In this document: piece after piece, positions 33,548-45,954 of the stretch | Layout of the letters: every line of letters begins with the position of its first letter | Numbering within the stretch: the stretch's first letter is position 1 | From: Choanephora cucurbitarum | Lineage: Eukaryota; Mucoromycota; Mucoromycetes; Mucorales; Choanephoraceae | Direction of reading: 5' to 3' | DNA length: 64,000 nt | Assembly: GCA_025331435.1 (NCBI GenBank) | Contig: JAIWNI010000010.1 | Coordinates: 434,001 to 498,000, forward strand | Made by a program: the position numbers and the translations under genes | The notes under the pieces: generated by a model | Database searches by the model: none | Told to the model about the DNA's origin: nothing | What the model saw: only the letters and a program-made list of their open reading frames with translations

Positions 33548-36515
33548 TGTAATAACAAAATTCAGATAAGAAAATAAATGATAGATAGCAAAGGAAGAAA
33601 AAGAAAGTATAGAAACATAGAATGGGAATATTTATTAAGCATAGGTTTCAAATAGGCTTAAAGATGATTCGTCTGGTGCCATCTTTTTGATTTTCATGCA
33701 TGAAGTTAGACCCTTATGTAACGTCAGACAAAATTAAGTAACTTTATACACGACATCGTTTACATTATAAGGAAAGGCGCTGGTACGCATCATTCGCGTC
33801 GACTGAAATTGCTTGTCACTCAATACAAGTGTTGTCTTGTATATTTTCACAAGAAAAAAGCTCCAAAGATTTCTAATGACAAACATGATTGAGGCAGGGA
33901 TGATCTTTTGTGTTTGGGAAGCCGATCTCAATTATAGCTTGAATTGTTTGTATTGGTTCGATTTCAATGCTACAAAAAAAAAGACCATGTGAAATAAACA
34001 TGGACAAACATACGATCTTTTAGTTGACACACAAAAGCAATATCACTCTTGGCTCTGCTTCTTTTTTTTTCTTTGATAAGATCATACTCTATTATACGAT
34101 AGACGTTAGTGTTCAATAAACGCAACTGCTTGAATAAGGCCTATTCTTTCTTTCTCTACCAGTTTTCGTGCAAAAAAAAAGTGCAAAGAAAGAGGATAAA
34201 TAAACAAGGGGGGTTAGAGTGAAAGATTGGCGCAAAGATAAGATTTAAAAATAAACAAATGTGTTGATGCTGTTGCATATTTTGACAAGCAAAATCCTAC
34301 ATTTCTGTCACTTTGATAGATATGAGTTAGAACGAGACTAATTGATGGCTATGCAGGACCTTTGAAGAGCGTGTATACAATATCAATGTGAGTCAAGTAA
34401 TTTGAATAAAACATCACTGAGAAATCGATAAGTTGTGTCTAATCGAAATCGCTCTTGTTCATATGAGGATATCATTCTCATCAGTTGTCTTGCATCGTAA
34501 AGGCATAGATCGCTAGTGAATTTGATAAAAATCCTTAAAGTTTTTGACGCAAGAAAACAAAAAGAAAAGTCAATTCATAGTTTGTACTAAAAGGTATGGT
34601 ATTGGTGAGGAAATGAGTAAGACAGAAAAAGAAAACCCGTCTGGCAAGTAAAAAGGCAATTAGAGGGCATAATGGAGTCTGCCTCAAGGACACTTGTTAT
34701 GTTATGTGAAGCTGCTCGAGTATGCATAACTCTTTTCATTATCATGAATAATTTGCTAATACAACTACCTGGTAAATGCCGCACATACAATCCAAAACTA
34801 AGAGGTTATTTAGCATTCTCTTTATTCTCCTAATCGTAATCCATTGTTTGAATGTTCCTTACAACCTCATGAAGCAAAGTGCTTTAGAGATCAGAACAGT
34901 TAAAGCATGAATAAACAACTGACTATGCAACTAATCTGCAACATACTTTCCAAAAAAGTACCTCTCCATTACTTAAATAGTTGATTGTCAACAAAGATCA
35001 GAAACTGAGTCAGCCTTTTGGAGTAACGCAGGTATGAGTTAAGACAGTCATGAACATCGTATTGGAGCAACAGTAGGGAGTAAATCATAAGCTAGTCTTT
35101 CTTTCTTTCTTTCTGTTAGTATTCCATGTAGACTTACAACATAAATTTCAAGCCAAATTTGGGGAAATCACTTTGAACCTAGTCATATAAACTCCCTCTT
35201 TTTTTTTAAATTTGAAAGAAAGCAAGAAAAGGAGTAACTGTTTGTGTATTGACAATCGCGTGATGGACACAATGAGAACTTTAATAGTGAGAATATAGAA
35301 AGTAAATGATCGTGCAGATGCGTTTCATCCTGACTGACAACAATTAAGGATATACTAGTAAGTAGCTATGTTTGTTTTATAGGTTCATTGTTCTCTAGTT
35401 GAAGTTGCTAGTAACCATGACAAATTTAAAGAGACGACAATTGGTAATTAACCTGACGATGAATATTTTAGGAAAGTAAGAAAAAAGAGAGGAAGAAAAT
35501 AAACTTTAGTCTTTACCTTCCGAAAAACGATTCAACCGAGAAATAGCCAGGCCCTTATATGTCTTACAAATATGTAGCTGGGCAAACGGCAAGTTATTGT
35601 TCTCAGAAAGTGTCAATTTTCTTTACTAAGTTCATGCTGATAACTCCGCTAACACAAATCAAATTAAAGGAGATCGCGTTTGTGATTTGAGAGCATAAAT
35701 TAACAGTAGCATAGATGGTCAATGGAGATACAGTGCTAACAAAGGCACCAGGATGAATTTAGTGTATGCAAGCCTAAAATAACACTAATAATGGAGAATC
35801 CAAATATAAGTTTAAATGTGTGCGCTTTCCTTAATCGATTCAATGTGGTACAACTATTTTTTTTATAACACCTATTACATTAACCATCTCCTACTTCTCC
35901 CTTTCGTACACTCTTTTTTATTTTTTTTACTTTTCTCACTCTTATTCTCGAACTTTTTTGCCTTCAATTGTTTCCTCTAACCTTACCCCCTTTTTTTGAA
36001 AAAAAAAAAAGATATATTTATAACTATATTAATTTATTGGTCTCTTACCTCTTTTCTCTCTCTCTCTCTCTCTTTCTCTTTCTTATTCTCATCACTACTC
36101 TAACTTAGGGATTCTTAGTTTTTCGCCTAGAGAAAAAAAAAGAAATACCCTAAGAAACAAACCAAGTCGATCTTGCCATTACCTTCCTTTCATGAATCAA
36201 GACTAGACTTACCCTTTCTTTCTTTCTTTTTTTCTCTCTCTCTCTCATTTTAACTTCCTCCCTCTTTATTTATTTATTACAAGACTCGAAAGAAGCCTAC
36301 AACTTCAATTATCAACCTTAAAGTCTTTTTTTTTATAGAAAGAAAAAAGTAGACCGAAAGACTTTTTCTTTTCCATTTCAAATACATATAGTACTCTTTT
36401 TTTTTATTCAGAAAAGAAAAGAAAAAAGCTAATATAAGCTTTATATAACAAATTATTAAATCCTGGTACACCTTCCTTTACAGCTTTACTTTCCTTATAA
36501 AATATATCTAAAACA
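33548..36515. other. Intergenic DNA and long pyrimidine-rich kinase promoter
   Basis: No gene I can support; the minus ORF at 33734-33931 is the most protein-like piece but has no partner exon. A (TTTC)n tract lies near 35098-35114. From about 35880 to 36260 the plus strand is dominated by C/T tracts, including a (CT)n run at 36055-36073 and another at 36233-36246, which fits the promoter/5' leader of the kinase gene. Confidence 0.45.
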
Positions 36516-39500
36516 ATGATCAGCTCACCAAGAAATTCGGTAGCACATAATCAACAAGCCAAAGTAAAAAAAAAAAAGGAATTTTGAACCAAAGCAAAAA
36601 AAAATAACACTATTCCCTTTTTATTCGGTTTAGCTTGCTGTAGATTATAATGAATTACTCAAGGAGTTATCTTCGCATGAAATGACGTCGGTTGGCTGCT
36701 ATACGATAGGAGAGACAATTGGCGAGGTAAGAAAGAGCTGACAACATAAGGCTCATTCAGACTAATTCAATTATGTTTAAAGGGCACTTTTGGCAAAGTA
36801 AAAAAGGGCACACACAAACTGACAGGAAAGTTAGTCGCTATCAAAAAAATCAGCAAACAACATGCACCTATGATGGCCCGAGAGATTCATCATCATCGTC
36901 AACTTAAACACCCTAATATTGTGATGTTATACGAAATGATTACAACTGAATCAGCCATTCATATCATTTCTGAATACTGTCCAAGTGGCGATCTATTAGA
37001 CGCATTGACTGATGCAGGTCGCTGCTCAGAGATCAGAGTTCACAAATGGTTTCGTCAGTTAGCAGATGCTATTCACTATTGTCATTTACGTGGCATTGTC
37101 CATAGGTAACGATGAGAGGAAAACACAAAGACGCACTTTATTCTAATATGATTTGTATCTCCATTAGAGACTTGAAATTAGAAAACATTCTATTAGATTC
37201 AGAGGATAACGTCAAGATATGCGATTTCGGTTTTGCTCGATTCACTCAAAAGAACCAATACCTTGAAACATTTTGTGGTAGTTTAAGTTATTCTGCTCCA
37301 GGTAAGATAATTTTGCCCTTATATCTATTTTGTCTAATTTCTTTTCTTTTCTATAGAGGTAATCATGAGAAAGAAATATACTGGACCTGGTAACTTTCAA
37401 GCCTTTCTCTTCTTTTTCTTTTGTTTTTCCTAACCTTTTCTTTCTCGATAGAAACCGATATCTGGTCACTAGGCGTCATTCTATATACCTTAATTGCTGG
37501 TGAATACCCTTTTGATGATGATTCTGAAGTAATGACACAACGAAAGATTGTTCAAGTAGATTACACCATACCTTTCTATTTTTCAACAGATCTCAACAGT
37601 TTGATCACCAACATGCTTCAGTTCAATCCTTGTGACCGTATATCGTTTGAAGCAATGGAAACTCATCCTTGGGTTGTCCGTTTGGACCATTTGACAGACG
37701 ATGACGGAGAGGACGAAGAAGATGAAGACACTTGTCTTACACCATCCTCTTCTACTACCACACATCAATCCACTGCTTCAGATGCAGATTCAATCTTCTC
37801 TCAAAACGAAAGTACTGTGGCGTTAGATGACGGCATCGATTATAACGCACTCTCTCCTGATCTCAAGTTCTCGCCTCAAGTACGATCCAGTTTAGGTATC
37901 TCGAAGCCTCAGGCAGCTGCTAAATCATCACGATTCTCAGCTCCTACTTTCAACCGTCGTACTCCTCAACCAACTTCATTCAGATCATCTCTTCCCTCTT
38001 CATTCTATCAGTCCAATGCAGAGCAGCCTGCGATGACACCTGTAGAACAACGCTTGTTTGCTGCTCTAACAGCTGCCGGATTCGATCGAGATGCATTGGT
38101 CAAGATGCAGACAGGAGAATGCGACACTTCCAGCACTTTGTGGCATCTCTTGTTAGAAAACATGTCCAATCAACCACAGCCAGCATGGCAAAACTTTTCA
38201 GTGCCTGATGCATTTGCTTCAGCTATGCAACAACATCGCACACCAACCACAGTAGACACACATCCTAAAAAAGCAGTAGATCAAGGAACACAGACATTTC
38301 AAGAAGGCGAAAAAAACGAAGAAGAAGAGGAACAGAAGGAAGAGCAAGAAAACAAGTTGATACATCAGCAAGAAGATGCCAATGATCAATTGAAGACAGA
38401 CACTGCTCTATTCGACACTACAGAACCTGCTGTTCAACCTTATCCTAAACCTACCATTAGTATACCTTATCACTCTATCCCAACAGTTGGGTTTGGATCT
38501 CCTCAGCCAACATCAGAAAGAGCAGGCTGGTTTTCTTCTGTCAAGTCTTGGTTTGGTTCTAAACCACCACCCAGCACTGCTCCATCGATCTCGCCATCGC
38601 CACAAAGGAGAGGTCGATCTGCTTCTACCTGTTCTACCATGTCATCTCCAGTTGCCACACCCTCAAGTTATCGTAATTTTGACACACCCATAGACCATTC
38701 AGTCGACACCAACATGATGTCACCACCTATTTACAGAACTGGGTCACAGAAATACCGTAGACGTGTACTACAGTTATCGGATCCACCTGTATGTGAATTG
38801 GATCAGCTTACCTATAATGGCACTACGGCTATTCCTGCTGCGCCTGCTCCAAACACGACCAATTTGCCCATCACTATTACGCATCCCAAACATAACACTA
38901 ATAACACAACTACCAGCAACACTCATACTACATCTATTACTAAACCTTCTCATACCACTACTTCTAATTCAGCATTTCATACACAAAACGCATTTACTTA
39001 TCGCACACCTTCCTCTCTGGATGTGCCTCCTACAGCGCTGACATCCACACGTTTAGCCACAGATACTTTTTCCATCTTGACAACAGAATCTTCGGAACCC
39101 AAAGAAATCGATATCTGTCAACGCCGTTACTCATTGCTTTATAGCCAACGACAACAGCATCATCCTACACCACCCTCTTCTCCTCCTGCTTTAGACCAGC
39201 ATTGTTCTGAACTGCCGTCCATGGTACTATCTGAAGAGAATCATGCTGAAATGCCATTGAATGCAGGAGAAGGGAAAGAACCTTTATCCGATTTCTCTTC
39301 TGATAGCAGTACGAGTGAAGAAGAAGAAGAGACAGTAGTATCAACGTCAACAGAAACAGTAGTTCCTCAACCACCATTGGTAAGAGAAACTTCGATGTTC
39401 ATTTATACTTGTTTGCTAACTTGAATGGGGTTTTATCAATAGACTTCTTCTTTTGCACTCAAAATGGCTAGTACTGGTGGTGGTCGACCACGAAATCCTC

Positions 39501-39613
39501 GGTTCGAATTTACACCTCGATCTCGTCTAACTGTATATGGCATGCAGGAACAAAAGGGTCCTTCATTTGGTTCAAAAGCCATTATAGAGGAAGAGGAAGA
39601 AGAAGAGGAATAG
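36516..39613 (+). CDS. CAMKL-type Ser/Thr protein kinase with long C-terminal tail (909 aa)
   Basis: Seven exons: 36516-36563, 36634-36726, 36783-37105, 37168-37301, 37357-37389, 37452-39379 and 39443-39613. The kinase domain covers about residues 40-295. It has the Gly loop IGEGTFGKV, Lys68 in VAIKK, HRDLKLEN with Asp156, DFGFA with Asp174, the activation-segment end [14 protein letters not shown] and [19 protein letters not shown]. The closest group I can name is the yeast Ypl150w/MARK-like branch of CAMKL. The long tail is Ser/Thr/Pro- and acid-rich and includes a predicted helical unit near [20 protein letters not shown] and [20 protein letters not shown] that may be UBA- or KA-like. The protein ends with a Glu run. 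Substrate and pathway are unknown. It is convergent with the RING gene (495 bp between stops). Confidence 0.87.
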
Positions 39614-40107
39614 AGCATTTTCTTTCCATCTCTTTCTCGGCATGTACATCTTTTTATTTTATTTATTCATCATTCACTCCCTTAGTCTCTCCTATCCTTT
39701 CTTTATTATTTCTGTGTAATTTTCATTTCTTCATCACATACATATCCATAAACCATATACTTTATCCCATTATATTTTATTCTATTATATTTATACTCTT
39801 TTATTGTTATTCTATACACAACTTATTTACTTCCAAAAAAAGACAAACCTTTATACCACAAGCACTTTCGCTCGCTTTCTATATGACTCCATCTCTTTCC
39901 CTAGCTTCTTTTTTTCTTTTTCAAGAAAGAAGAAAAATAATAGAAAAATAAAATTGCTCCAATTCTTGGTTTAATATACAAAGAGACTTCCTCTAGCTTT
40001 TATCAATAGAAGAATTGGTTTGTTCACTATGTTCATCAAAGCATATAAGCATCATTTCAGAGGAAATGTTTTTTTATCCAATATGAGTTTATTTATCATC
40101 TCCAAAA
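39614..40107. other. Convergent 3' flanks
   Basis: AT-rich spacer between the kinase and RING gene stops; poly-T and TATTTATA-type words, no gene. A plus ORF at 40020-40322 overlaps the RING gene antisense and is a shadow. Confidence 0.5.
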
Positions 40108-41387
40108 TCATATTATCCAAGAACGTCTTGCCATCAAATTCATGCTATTCTGTACTTCCAACAGATCCACCTCCATACTTTCCTGTTGAATTATCCTATA
40201 AGACCATCTTTGAATCCGACTATAGAATGTCTCCTTGGGTTCCGTTTCATTTTCTTCTTTTGATGGGAAATAAAGAGCAAGGTATCGACTTAAATCAGTA
40301 TCAAAACGACAGGTCGATGTAGCAAACGGATGACGACAAAGAGGACATGCTGCCTTTCGGTCCCACGCATCAAGTGCATAACACTCACAATAGACAGTGC
40401 GTCTTGGTGAACTGAAGAATGATTCAGACGGTCGCTTCCGCTCACATGGTTTACAGAAATAACGTTGGAGACAGGCACGACAGAAAGTATGGTCGCAACT
40501 AAGCGTTACAGGTTCCTGTAGCATATCAAGACAGATAGTACATGTATAATCAGCTGAGGCTGGGTGGTTGGTCTGTAGTAATCGTCTACATCGCTGCTTA
40601 AGTTGATTTATTACTGTCAGTTGTCTCTCAAGCATGGATGATTCAGACCCAGTCATTTGGACAAGCCATTGAACATGGTTTAAGAGATAAGCCTGATAGT
40701 GACAAAGGCCATGATGGAAGGCTAGTAATTGATTCACGCATAGGACAAATCTAGGAAAGGAGGGCGCCTATTTATCAGTAAGCCTCTTTTTTTACATGTA
40801 CATGCTCTTGATTTTGTCTCACTCTCATTAATATTGAATACTTGCATGAATAGTTGCTTGAATGTGTCTTTGAAAAATTAAATGGTGCTTTTGTAACGTT
40901 TCTTTCAAAGCTTCTTGATTTTGCTGGTGACTTAAAGCCAATTTGGTCAACGAAGAAGAAGAAATAGGTGTTGAAGAAGTCAGTATTTGGTCTAGCTGCT
41001 TAAAAGAAGCATCCCATTCTTTTAGAGCAACTGATGCCAAGTATTGTGCCTGATTTACTTGATCTTCTTTAGAATTTTTGACAGGCGAAGCCTTTTTTTG
41101 TATCATTTAGTTGTTTTCCTTTCTTTGAAAACAGCAAGACTTACAATGGAACATAAAGTATCAGTCAATTGTTGCAGCTGATACTTCAACAAGCATGTAG
41201 CTCTCCTACTGATACAAATCACCTGTTCAAGTTCTGCTTTCCATAACCGAGACCATGTCTGTTGTCTAGCTTTTTCAAGCCTTTCGGCATGCGTTGTATA
41301 GGTGGGACCCATCAACAAATCTACAAATGAACAATCGTCCTGTTCTTGTCGAACTTGATGTGTGATACGGGACCAAAATCGAATCAT
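40108..41387 (-). CDS. RING-finger E3 ubiquitin ligase candidate (368 aa)
   Basis: Exons 41387-41145, 41091-40842 and 40721-40108 give 368 aa. Residues 1-215 are mostly helical (LEKARQQTWSRLWKAELEQV, then LLKYQLQQLTDTL and ALSHQQNQEALKETLQKHHL); the layout recalls fungal SPX-RING proteins, but the canonical SPX start is absent. The RING is C3HC4: Cys225, Cys228, Cys240, His242, Cys245, Cys248, Cys290 and Cys293, as seen in CTICLDMLQEPVTLSCDHTF and ACPLCRHPF. The 41-residue gap between Cys248 and Cys290 is long but allowed and carries two extra Cys pairs (CKPC, CEC). E3 activity is expected from the family; the substrate is unknown. Intron 1 could alternatively end at a CAG 45 nt downstream. 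The gene starts 97 bp from the REX1 stop. Confidence 0.72.
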
Positions 41388-41484
41388 GAGTTACAGGAGA
41401 AACAAAGAGAAAGGCAAAAGAAGTACTTTTTAATATATATCTACGCTCTCGGCATAAGGGAAGGCTAAATTTATTTTTCAACTG

Positions 41485-43713
41485 TTATTGTTTAAACATA
41501 AAAAAGGATGAACTTAATCTAGCTTCAGAAGCATATTGACATAATAATTTTTGATCTTGTTCAGTCCATTGTTCATCTGCTGGTATCTTCTTCTTGTCTT
41601 GACTCTTTTCCAGGTATTTTTGAAATTTGTCATAAAAGCTATATATAAACAAAAGAGAGAATAAGCTGGCTTGATAATTCATAACAATGCTCAACTTACA
41701 CTTTGTATTGAGGTACATCGCAAACACCACCAGAGATGATAAGGAATGTGTTTTCTTCAAGTCCCTCATAGATACGGCGAATGTATTGATCCATCTGCTG
41801 AAGTTGAAGAGCGCGCTTTGTTTGATCTGCAGGTACGTCACTTGGTACAATAGCACCAGATTCGGCAACTTGCATCGTATTGACAGGTTGAAACCGAGTA
41901 AACAAAAAATTCTTTTCCTTAATCTTCTCCAACACTGTTTCGACAAGGTTCTCGTTAGTATCTACACGGTAATAATCATTACCATGTGTAGCACCAAATG
42001 AACGTCGGTCACTTTGACTGCACTCAACAATAGCACTTGATCGAGAAGGTCGATTTGCCAACAGTCTGTCCATGATCAGTTCAGTCTTCATGAACTTACC
42101 ATAGCTGACTTTGTTGTTGAGCTTGAGTTTGAAGAGATCCAATGTGGCGCGGGCATCTTCAGCAGAATCGTGACCAACACGAGTTTCATTACGATGCTGA
42201 ATCTGACGCTTCAAATAGTTACGAGCCAAGAATCTGAGAGAGGGCTTATAGGGTGGACCTTTGTGATGGTCGTAAATCAATGAGGTATCTACACAGTAAG
42301 GATGTGCGATTTGCAGTGCCTTTAAATCGTTTTCAAGACCATGACCTACTAAGATGACATCATGGTTGACAAGTTTACGAACATGCTTTTGAGCTCTTCG
42401 TAAGGAGCAGGTGGCTGTCTTTAGATCAGCAGGAGTAATACCAGAATATTTTGTCAGATAATCAATAACAGGTTGATCAGGCTTAACCATTTCATCCAAT
42501 AAGACGCTACCATCTACAAAATACATCTTGAGTGATATGTTCTCAGCAAAATATGCAAACACTTACCTTCATCAATTAGGGTAATACGAGCCAAGGCAGA
42601 ACCTTTCACGGTCAAGACCATTTCACAATCTACAGCAATAATACGTTTGAGTTGGCCTTCAGGACGAGGTGTTTCAGCTGCATGTGTCTGTTTCCAACCC
42701 TCTGGTAGAGAGGCAGTTTCATCCAAAAAGGGCGGGATAGGATAGTCTGCCTTTCTCATTTCCTCTAAGGTCAACACATAATATTCACGCATATTGTCCT
42801 TAAACTTGTTTGCCTTGATTGACTGTTCTTTGGCTAATCGCTCCTTTTTGGTATTAGACATGTTACATTGCAAAATGTCAGCTACAGGTGAATTGAAGCG
42901 TCCATTGTGACCTGAGATTTGATTCAACATCATGTATTTGCTTTGCTTGCACAAAAATGGCATAGAAGCTTTTCCAATCCATTCGCTTGCAGTCAATGTT
43001 TCCAGATCTACGTAAGGTTGAGCAGTAGATTGTTTTTGAATGCCAAAATCAGTGCAGTTCAGTCCTTGGGCATAAACCATGACAAGGCGATCTAGTTTGG
43101 CTTTATTGACAAGGTTGCACCAAGCCAAATTAGATGTTTCGGACAAAGCATAAAGCACAAACTCGCCCAGCTGTTTAGTAGGCATGACATTATCCAGGGC
43201 AGTGGGTATCAAGCGGAAAGCAGGTCTCGAGACAAGTTCGCCATTGACTTTGACTTTAGCCTGTCGTTTCAGTGCTTTCTTCTTACGTTGGGCAGCTACT
43301 TTGGCCAAAACATCTTCCTGTGTTGGCTTTTTAGGTGGTGCAAACTGCTTCTTTACTTTCTTAGGTGTAAATTTAGGTCCTCTCACTTTGGGCGGGCCTT
43401 CAGTTGGTACAGCAATGACAGTCGCAGGCTTGTTCTCAACAGGTTTGCCTGTAATAACTTCTTTGGGTTTGTCGCTTTCTGCTGGCCGTTCAGAAGTTAC
43501 TTCAGTCTGCTTTTCTTTCTTGTCCTTTTTGCTCTTCTTTTTGCTGTCTGACTTGCTTTTCTTTTTGTCTCGGCCATGATCATGAGCAGGATGTTCTCTC
43601 TTCTTAGAAGGTGCTTCCACCTCTACATCGTCGAAAGTGACATGTACTTTTTTTGATGCATCGTGTAGTACGAAGTGTTTATCGATGGTAGGTGTAAACT
43701 TCATGACGAACAA
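41485..43713 (-). CDS. RNA exonuclease REX1 family, DEDDh 3'-5' exonuclease (704 aa)
   Basis: Exons 43713-42567, 42513-41700 and 41638-41485 give 704 aa; a Met at codon 4 (43704) is an equally likely start. The first 140 residues are Lys-rich (KKKSKSDSKKKSKKDKKEK), typical of a nucleolar signal. The exonuclease domain has AVDCEM (Asp362, Glu364), VGHGLENDLKAL (Asp445) and HDSAEDARATLDL (His497, Asp502), the full DEDDh set. In yeast Rex1/Rnh70 trims 5S rRNA, 5.8S rRNA and tRNA 3' ends in the nucleus; the same role is inferred. The upstream block PSVADILQ-like region (RFNSPVADILQCNMSN) is typical for the eukaryotic group. It lies between RING and BCS1 on one strand. Confidence 0.9.
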
Positions 43714-43862
43714 CTAGATCTTGATCAAGTCAACTGGAATCAAGGTTTTCTTTTTTTTTTTACTCGCTGTGACTTTCGCCTCTCCTGAGTGCTGAATTTA
43801 AAAGATTCAAAGAAAGAGATAAATTGGGATGTATATACACTTTATTTTATCTTTTTCTCTCT

Positions 43863-45245
43863 CTAAGCTTGATCCAACAGAGTATCAACATTATCTACAG
43901 CTTCCTGTGGTTGATCTTTGTAATAGACAAAGTGACCTTGTAGGCTAGCTGTGCTTATATCTTTACCGCGTGTTTTTTGGACAAAACGTTCCGCCAATTC
44001 TTCATCATCATAGAAACGCAAGAACATCTTCTTAATTTGATGTTCAGATGCATTGCCCAGATATTCCTTCATATCTACTCTTCCAGGACGAATCAGAGCT
44101 GGATCCAGTTTTTCAACATGATTGGTTGTTAAGAAAATGATGCGTTCTTCTGCAGATGCAACACCATCAAGTGCGTTTAAAAGACCACTGAAGGTGATCA
44201 TGGATTGATAACCTTGATTGTCTGATTGTGTTCGCTTGGTAAAGGCAGCATCAATGTCTTCCAGCAACATGATGCTACGCTCTGGCACGTTGCTTAGTAG
44301 ATGGTTGAGTCGATCATCTGTAAGCCCTCTCTCTGACAAGTTCAAAATGCAAATGTTGTATTCCAATTCACCCTACAAACAATCACAATAAGCCTTTCGC
44401 TTTCTCTTTTCAGCTCCTTTGTCACTTACAGCTAATGCTTGAATAAAACTACTTTTGCCTGATCCAGGAGGACCATATAATAAATAACCTCTTCTATACG
44501 GTATACCTCTTTCATTGTACCATTTTCCATTATTGATAAATGCCTTGACATCCTTGACAACACGCTCTTGAATACCTTGATCTAGAATAACACTCTCGAG
44601 CATACGTCTTCGACGAGGTGTACCAAATGGTCTCCATTCAGGGCCATAAGATGTATATAGCACTGTCTTTCCCTCTTGCTTTTTGAGAGCCATCTCTTGT
44701 GCTTCATGCAATAGTTCTTGAAAAACGTGTCGATCACGGCTCAAGGTGGTAATAGTGATAGTTTCCCAGGGCGATCCTGTGGTCAAATCCATCATCTTGC
44801 CGTCTCGTTGTCGTTGCACCTGCATCCATACTTTGCGATATTTGAAAAAATGTGTGCCTGGACCTGGCACGAATCCAAAGTTGGTTGACACACTGCCATT
44901 GTCGTGTTGTTTATAAGTAGTCTCTACAGCCAAGTGCTGCACTTGTCGTTTAGGTGCGTTCTGTGACATCCACTGAAGAAACCAAAAGTAAGACTTGTCT
45001 TTTGATGGAATCTCGAGGGTAACCAGTAATCGCCTTCTCAAAGCACTTGCACCGAGAACGGCACCCCTTCTTAACAGCGTTAGGCCTGCACCTACACCAA
45101 TCAAACCAAAACCAGCAGAGAACATGGGATTCGAAGTTACATTGCTCAACAAGCTCTGTTTTTCGGGTTGTTTTGTCGAAGCAGCGGAGTCGTTGAGTAT
45201 GTCATCCGAAAAGGGCTGTTGCTGTATGATTTCTGTTGAAGGCAT
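43863..45245 (-). CDS. BCS1: BCS1, mitochondrial AAA ATPase for complex III assembly (441 aa)
   Basis: Exons 45245-44430 and 44372-43863 give 441 aa, the usual size. The N-terminal membrane segment ([17 protein letters not shown], about 42-58) is followed by a basic stretch, the internal import signal of this family. The BCS1-specific domain contains [20 protein letters not shown] and [12 protein letters not shown]. The AAA core has Walker A GPPGSGKS (258-265), Walker B IMLLEDID (306-313), and [19 protein letters not shown]1 moves the folded Rieske iron-sulfur protein across the inner membrane and completes the cytochrome bc1 complex. The intron cuts just after Walker A, in phase 0. The C-terminal part is shorter than that of human BCS1L but complete. 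Confidence 0.95.
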
Positions 45246-45954
45246 GATCTCAACTGAGGAAAAAAAAGACTAAAACCAAAATGTCAGAATTGACATGGTG
45301 GAATCAAATGTCCGACGCAAGTTGAGTTAGAGACAAAAGTCTGTACTGAGCAATTGCTCAAGTTTGAAAAGAGATAGACCTCACAATTGTTGATATTCAG
45401 GAAGATGTTGCAATTTAGCTTTAGAAAGAAAAGAGTTGCCAAAGAGGTTTCTAAATGATATGGCTAACAGCATCATTGCTGATAGCAAGCGATAATCGAC
45501 TAAGAGACCAAACTAGCGAGAAAACAACACCCTCAGAGCTATCTGCTGCTTTTTTGATTGCTTTCATTTTAAGTGCAAGCTTAGGGCGTTTACTTAGCAT
45601 TGCTTTTAATGCTCTGCTTGTTTTAAAGAAAGAGGTTTCAAAACTTATCATGAAAAATAAGCATGGCTCTGGGAGCATTAACCACATTGAAAACAACGTT
45701 ACCAAATAGTTTGCTAGCCATAGTGAGATGTGGAACGGTTATCTCATTTGCTTTTAGCACTTGAATTGCGAAGCTTATGCAGTTATGAGAACTCTAAACA
45801 TTTCTTTACAATTCTACATTAGTCTACCAGAGCTTGTAATTATGTATCCATGAGTTTGTTCAAGCCATAGCGCTTGTTTCTCTTTTTGAGTAAATGTATA
45901 GAGTTTATTTGGCTCAAAAAATACAACTCTTAGTAACATATTACAATTTTCTTT
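45246..45954. other. Intergenic DNA between BCS1 and VPS13
   Basis: Holds the BCS1 upstream region, the VPS13 3' flank and an ORF at 45455-45709 listed separately. Confidence 0.5.
45455..45709 (+). CDS. Possible small membrane protein (84 aa), unassigned
   Basis: A plus-strand ORF with MIWLTASLLIASDNRLRD, then a hydrophobic segment (LSAAFLIAFILSASLGRLLS, continuing IAFNALLVL) and a basic-polar tail (KKEVSKLIMKNKHGSG). A membrane helix is plausible. No family is recognised, and the opposite strand is also open over the whole stretch, so this may be chance. It lies between the start of BCS1 and the end of VPS13. Confidence 0.25.
   Translation: MIWLTASLLIASDNRLRDQTSEKTTPSELSAAFLIAFILSASLGRLLSIAFNALLVLKKEVSKLIMKNKHGSGSINHIENNVTK

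Noticed and set aside
36277..36471. Minus-strand ORF in the kinase leader
   Set aside because: Low-complexity translation of poly-pyrimidine DNA.
39436..39618. Minus-strand Ser-rich ORF
   Set aside because: Antisense to the last kinase exon, where the Ser run is the complement of the Glu codons.
43184..43579. Plus-strand ORF with Leu/Phe-rich product over REX1
   Set aside because: Antisense of the Lys-rich REX1 N terminus.
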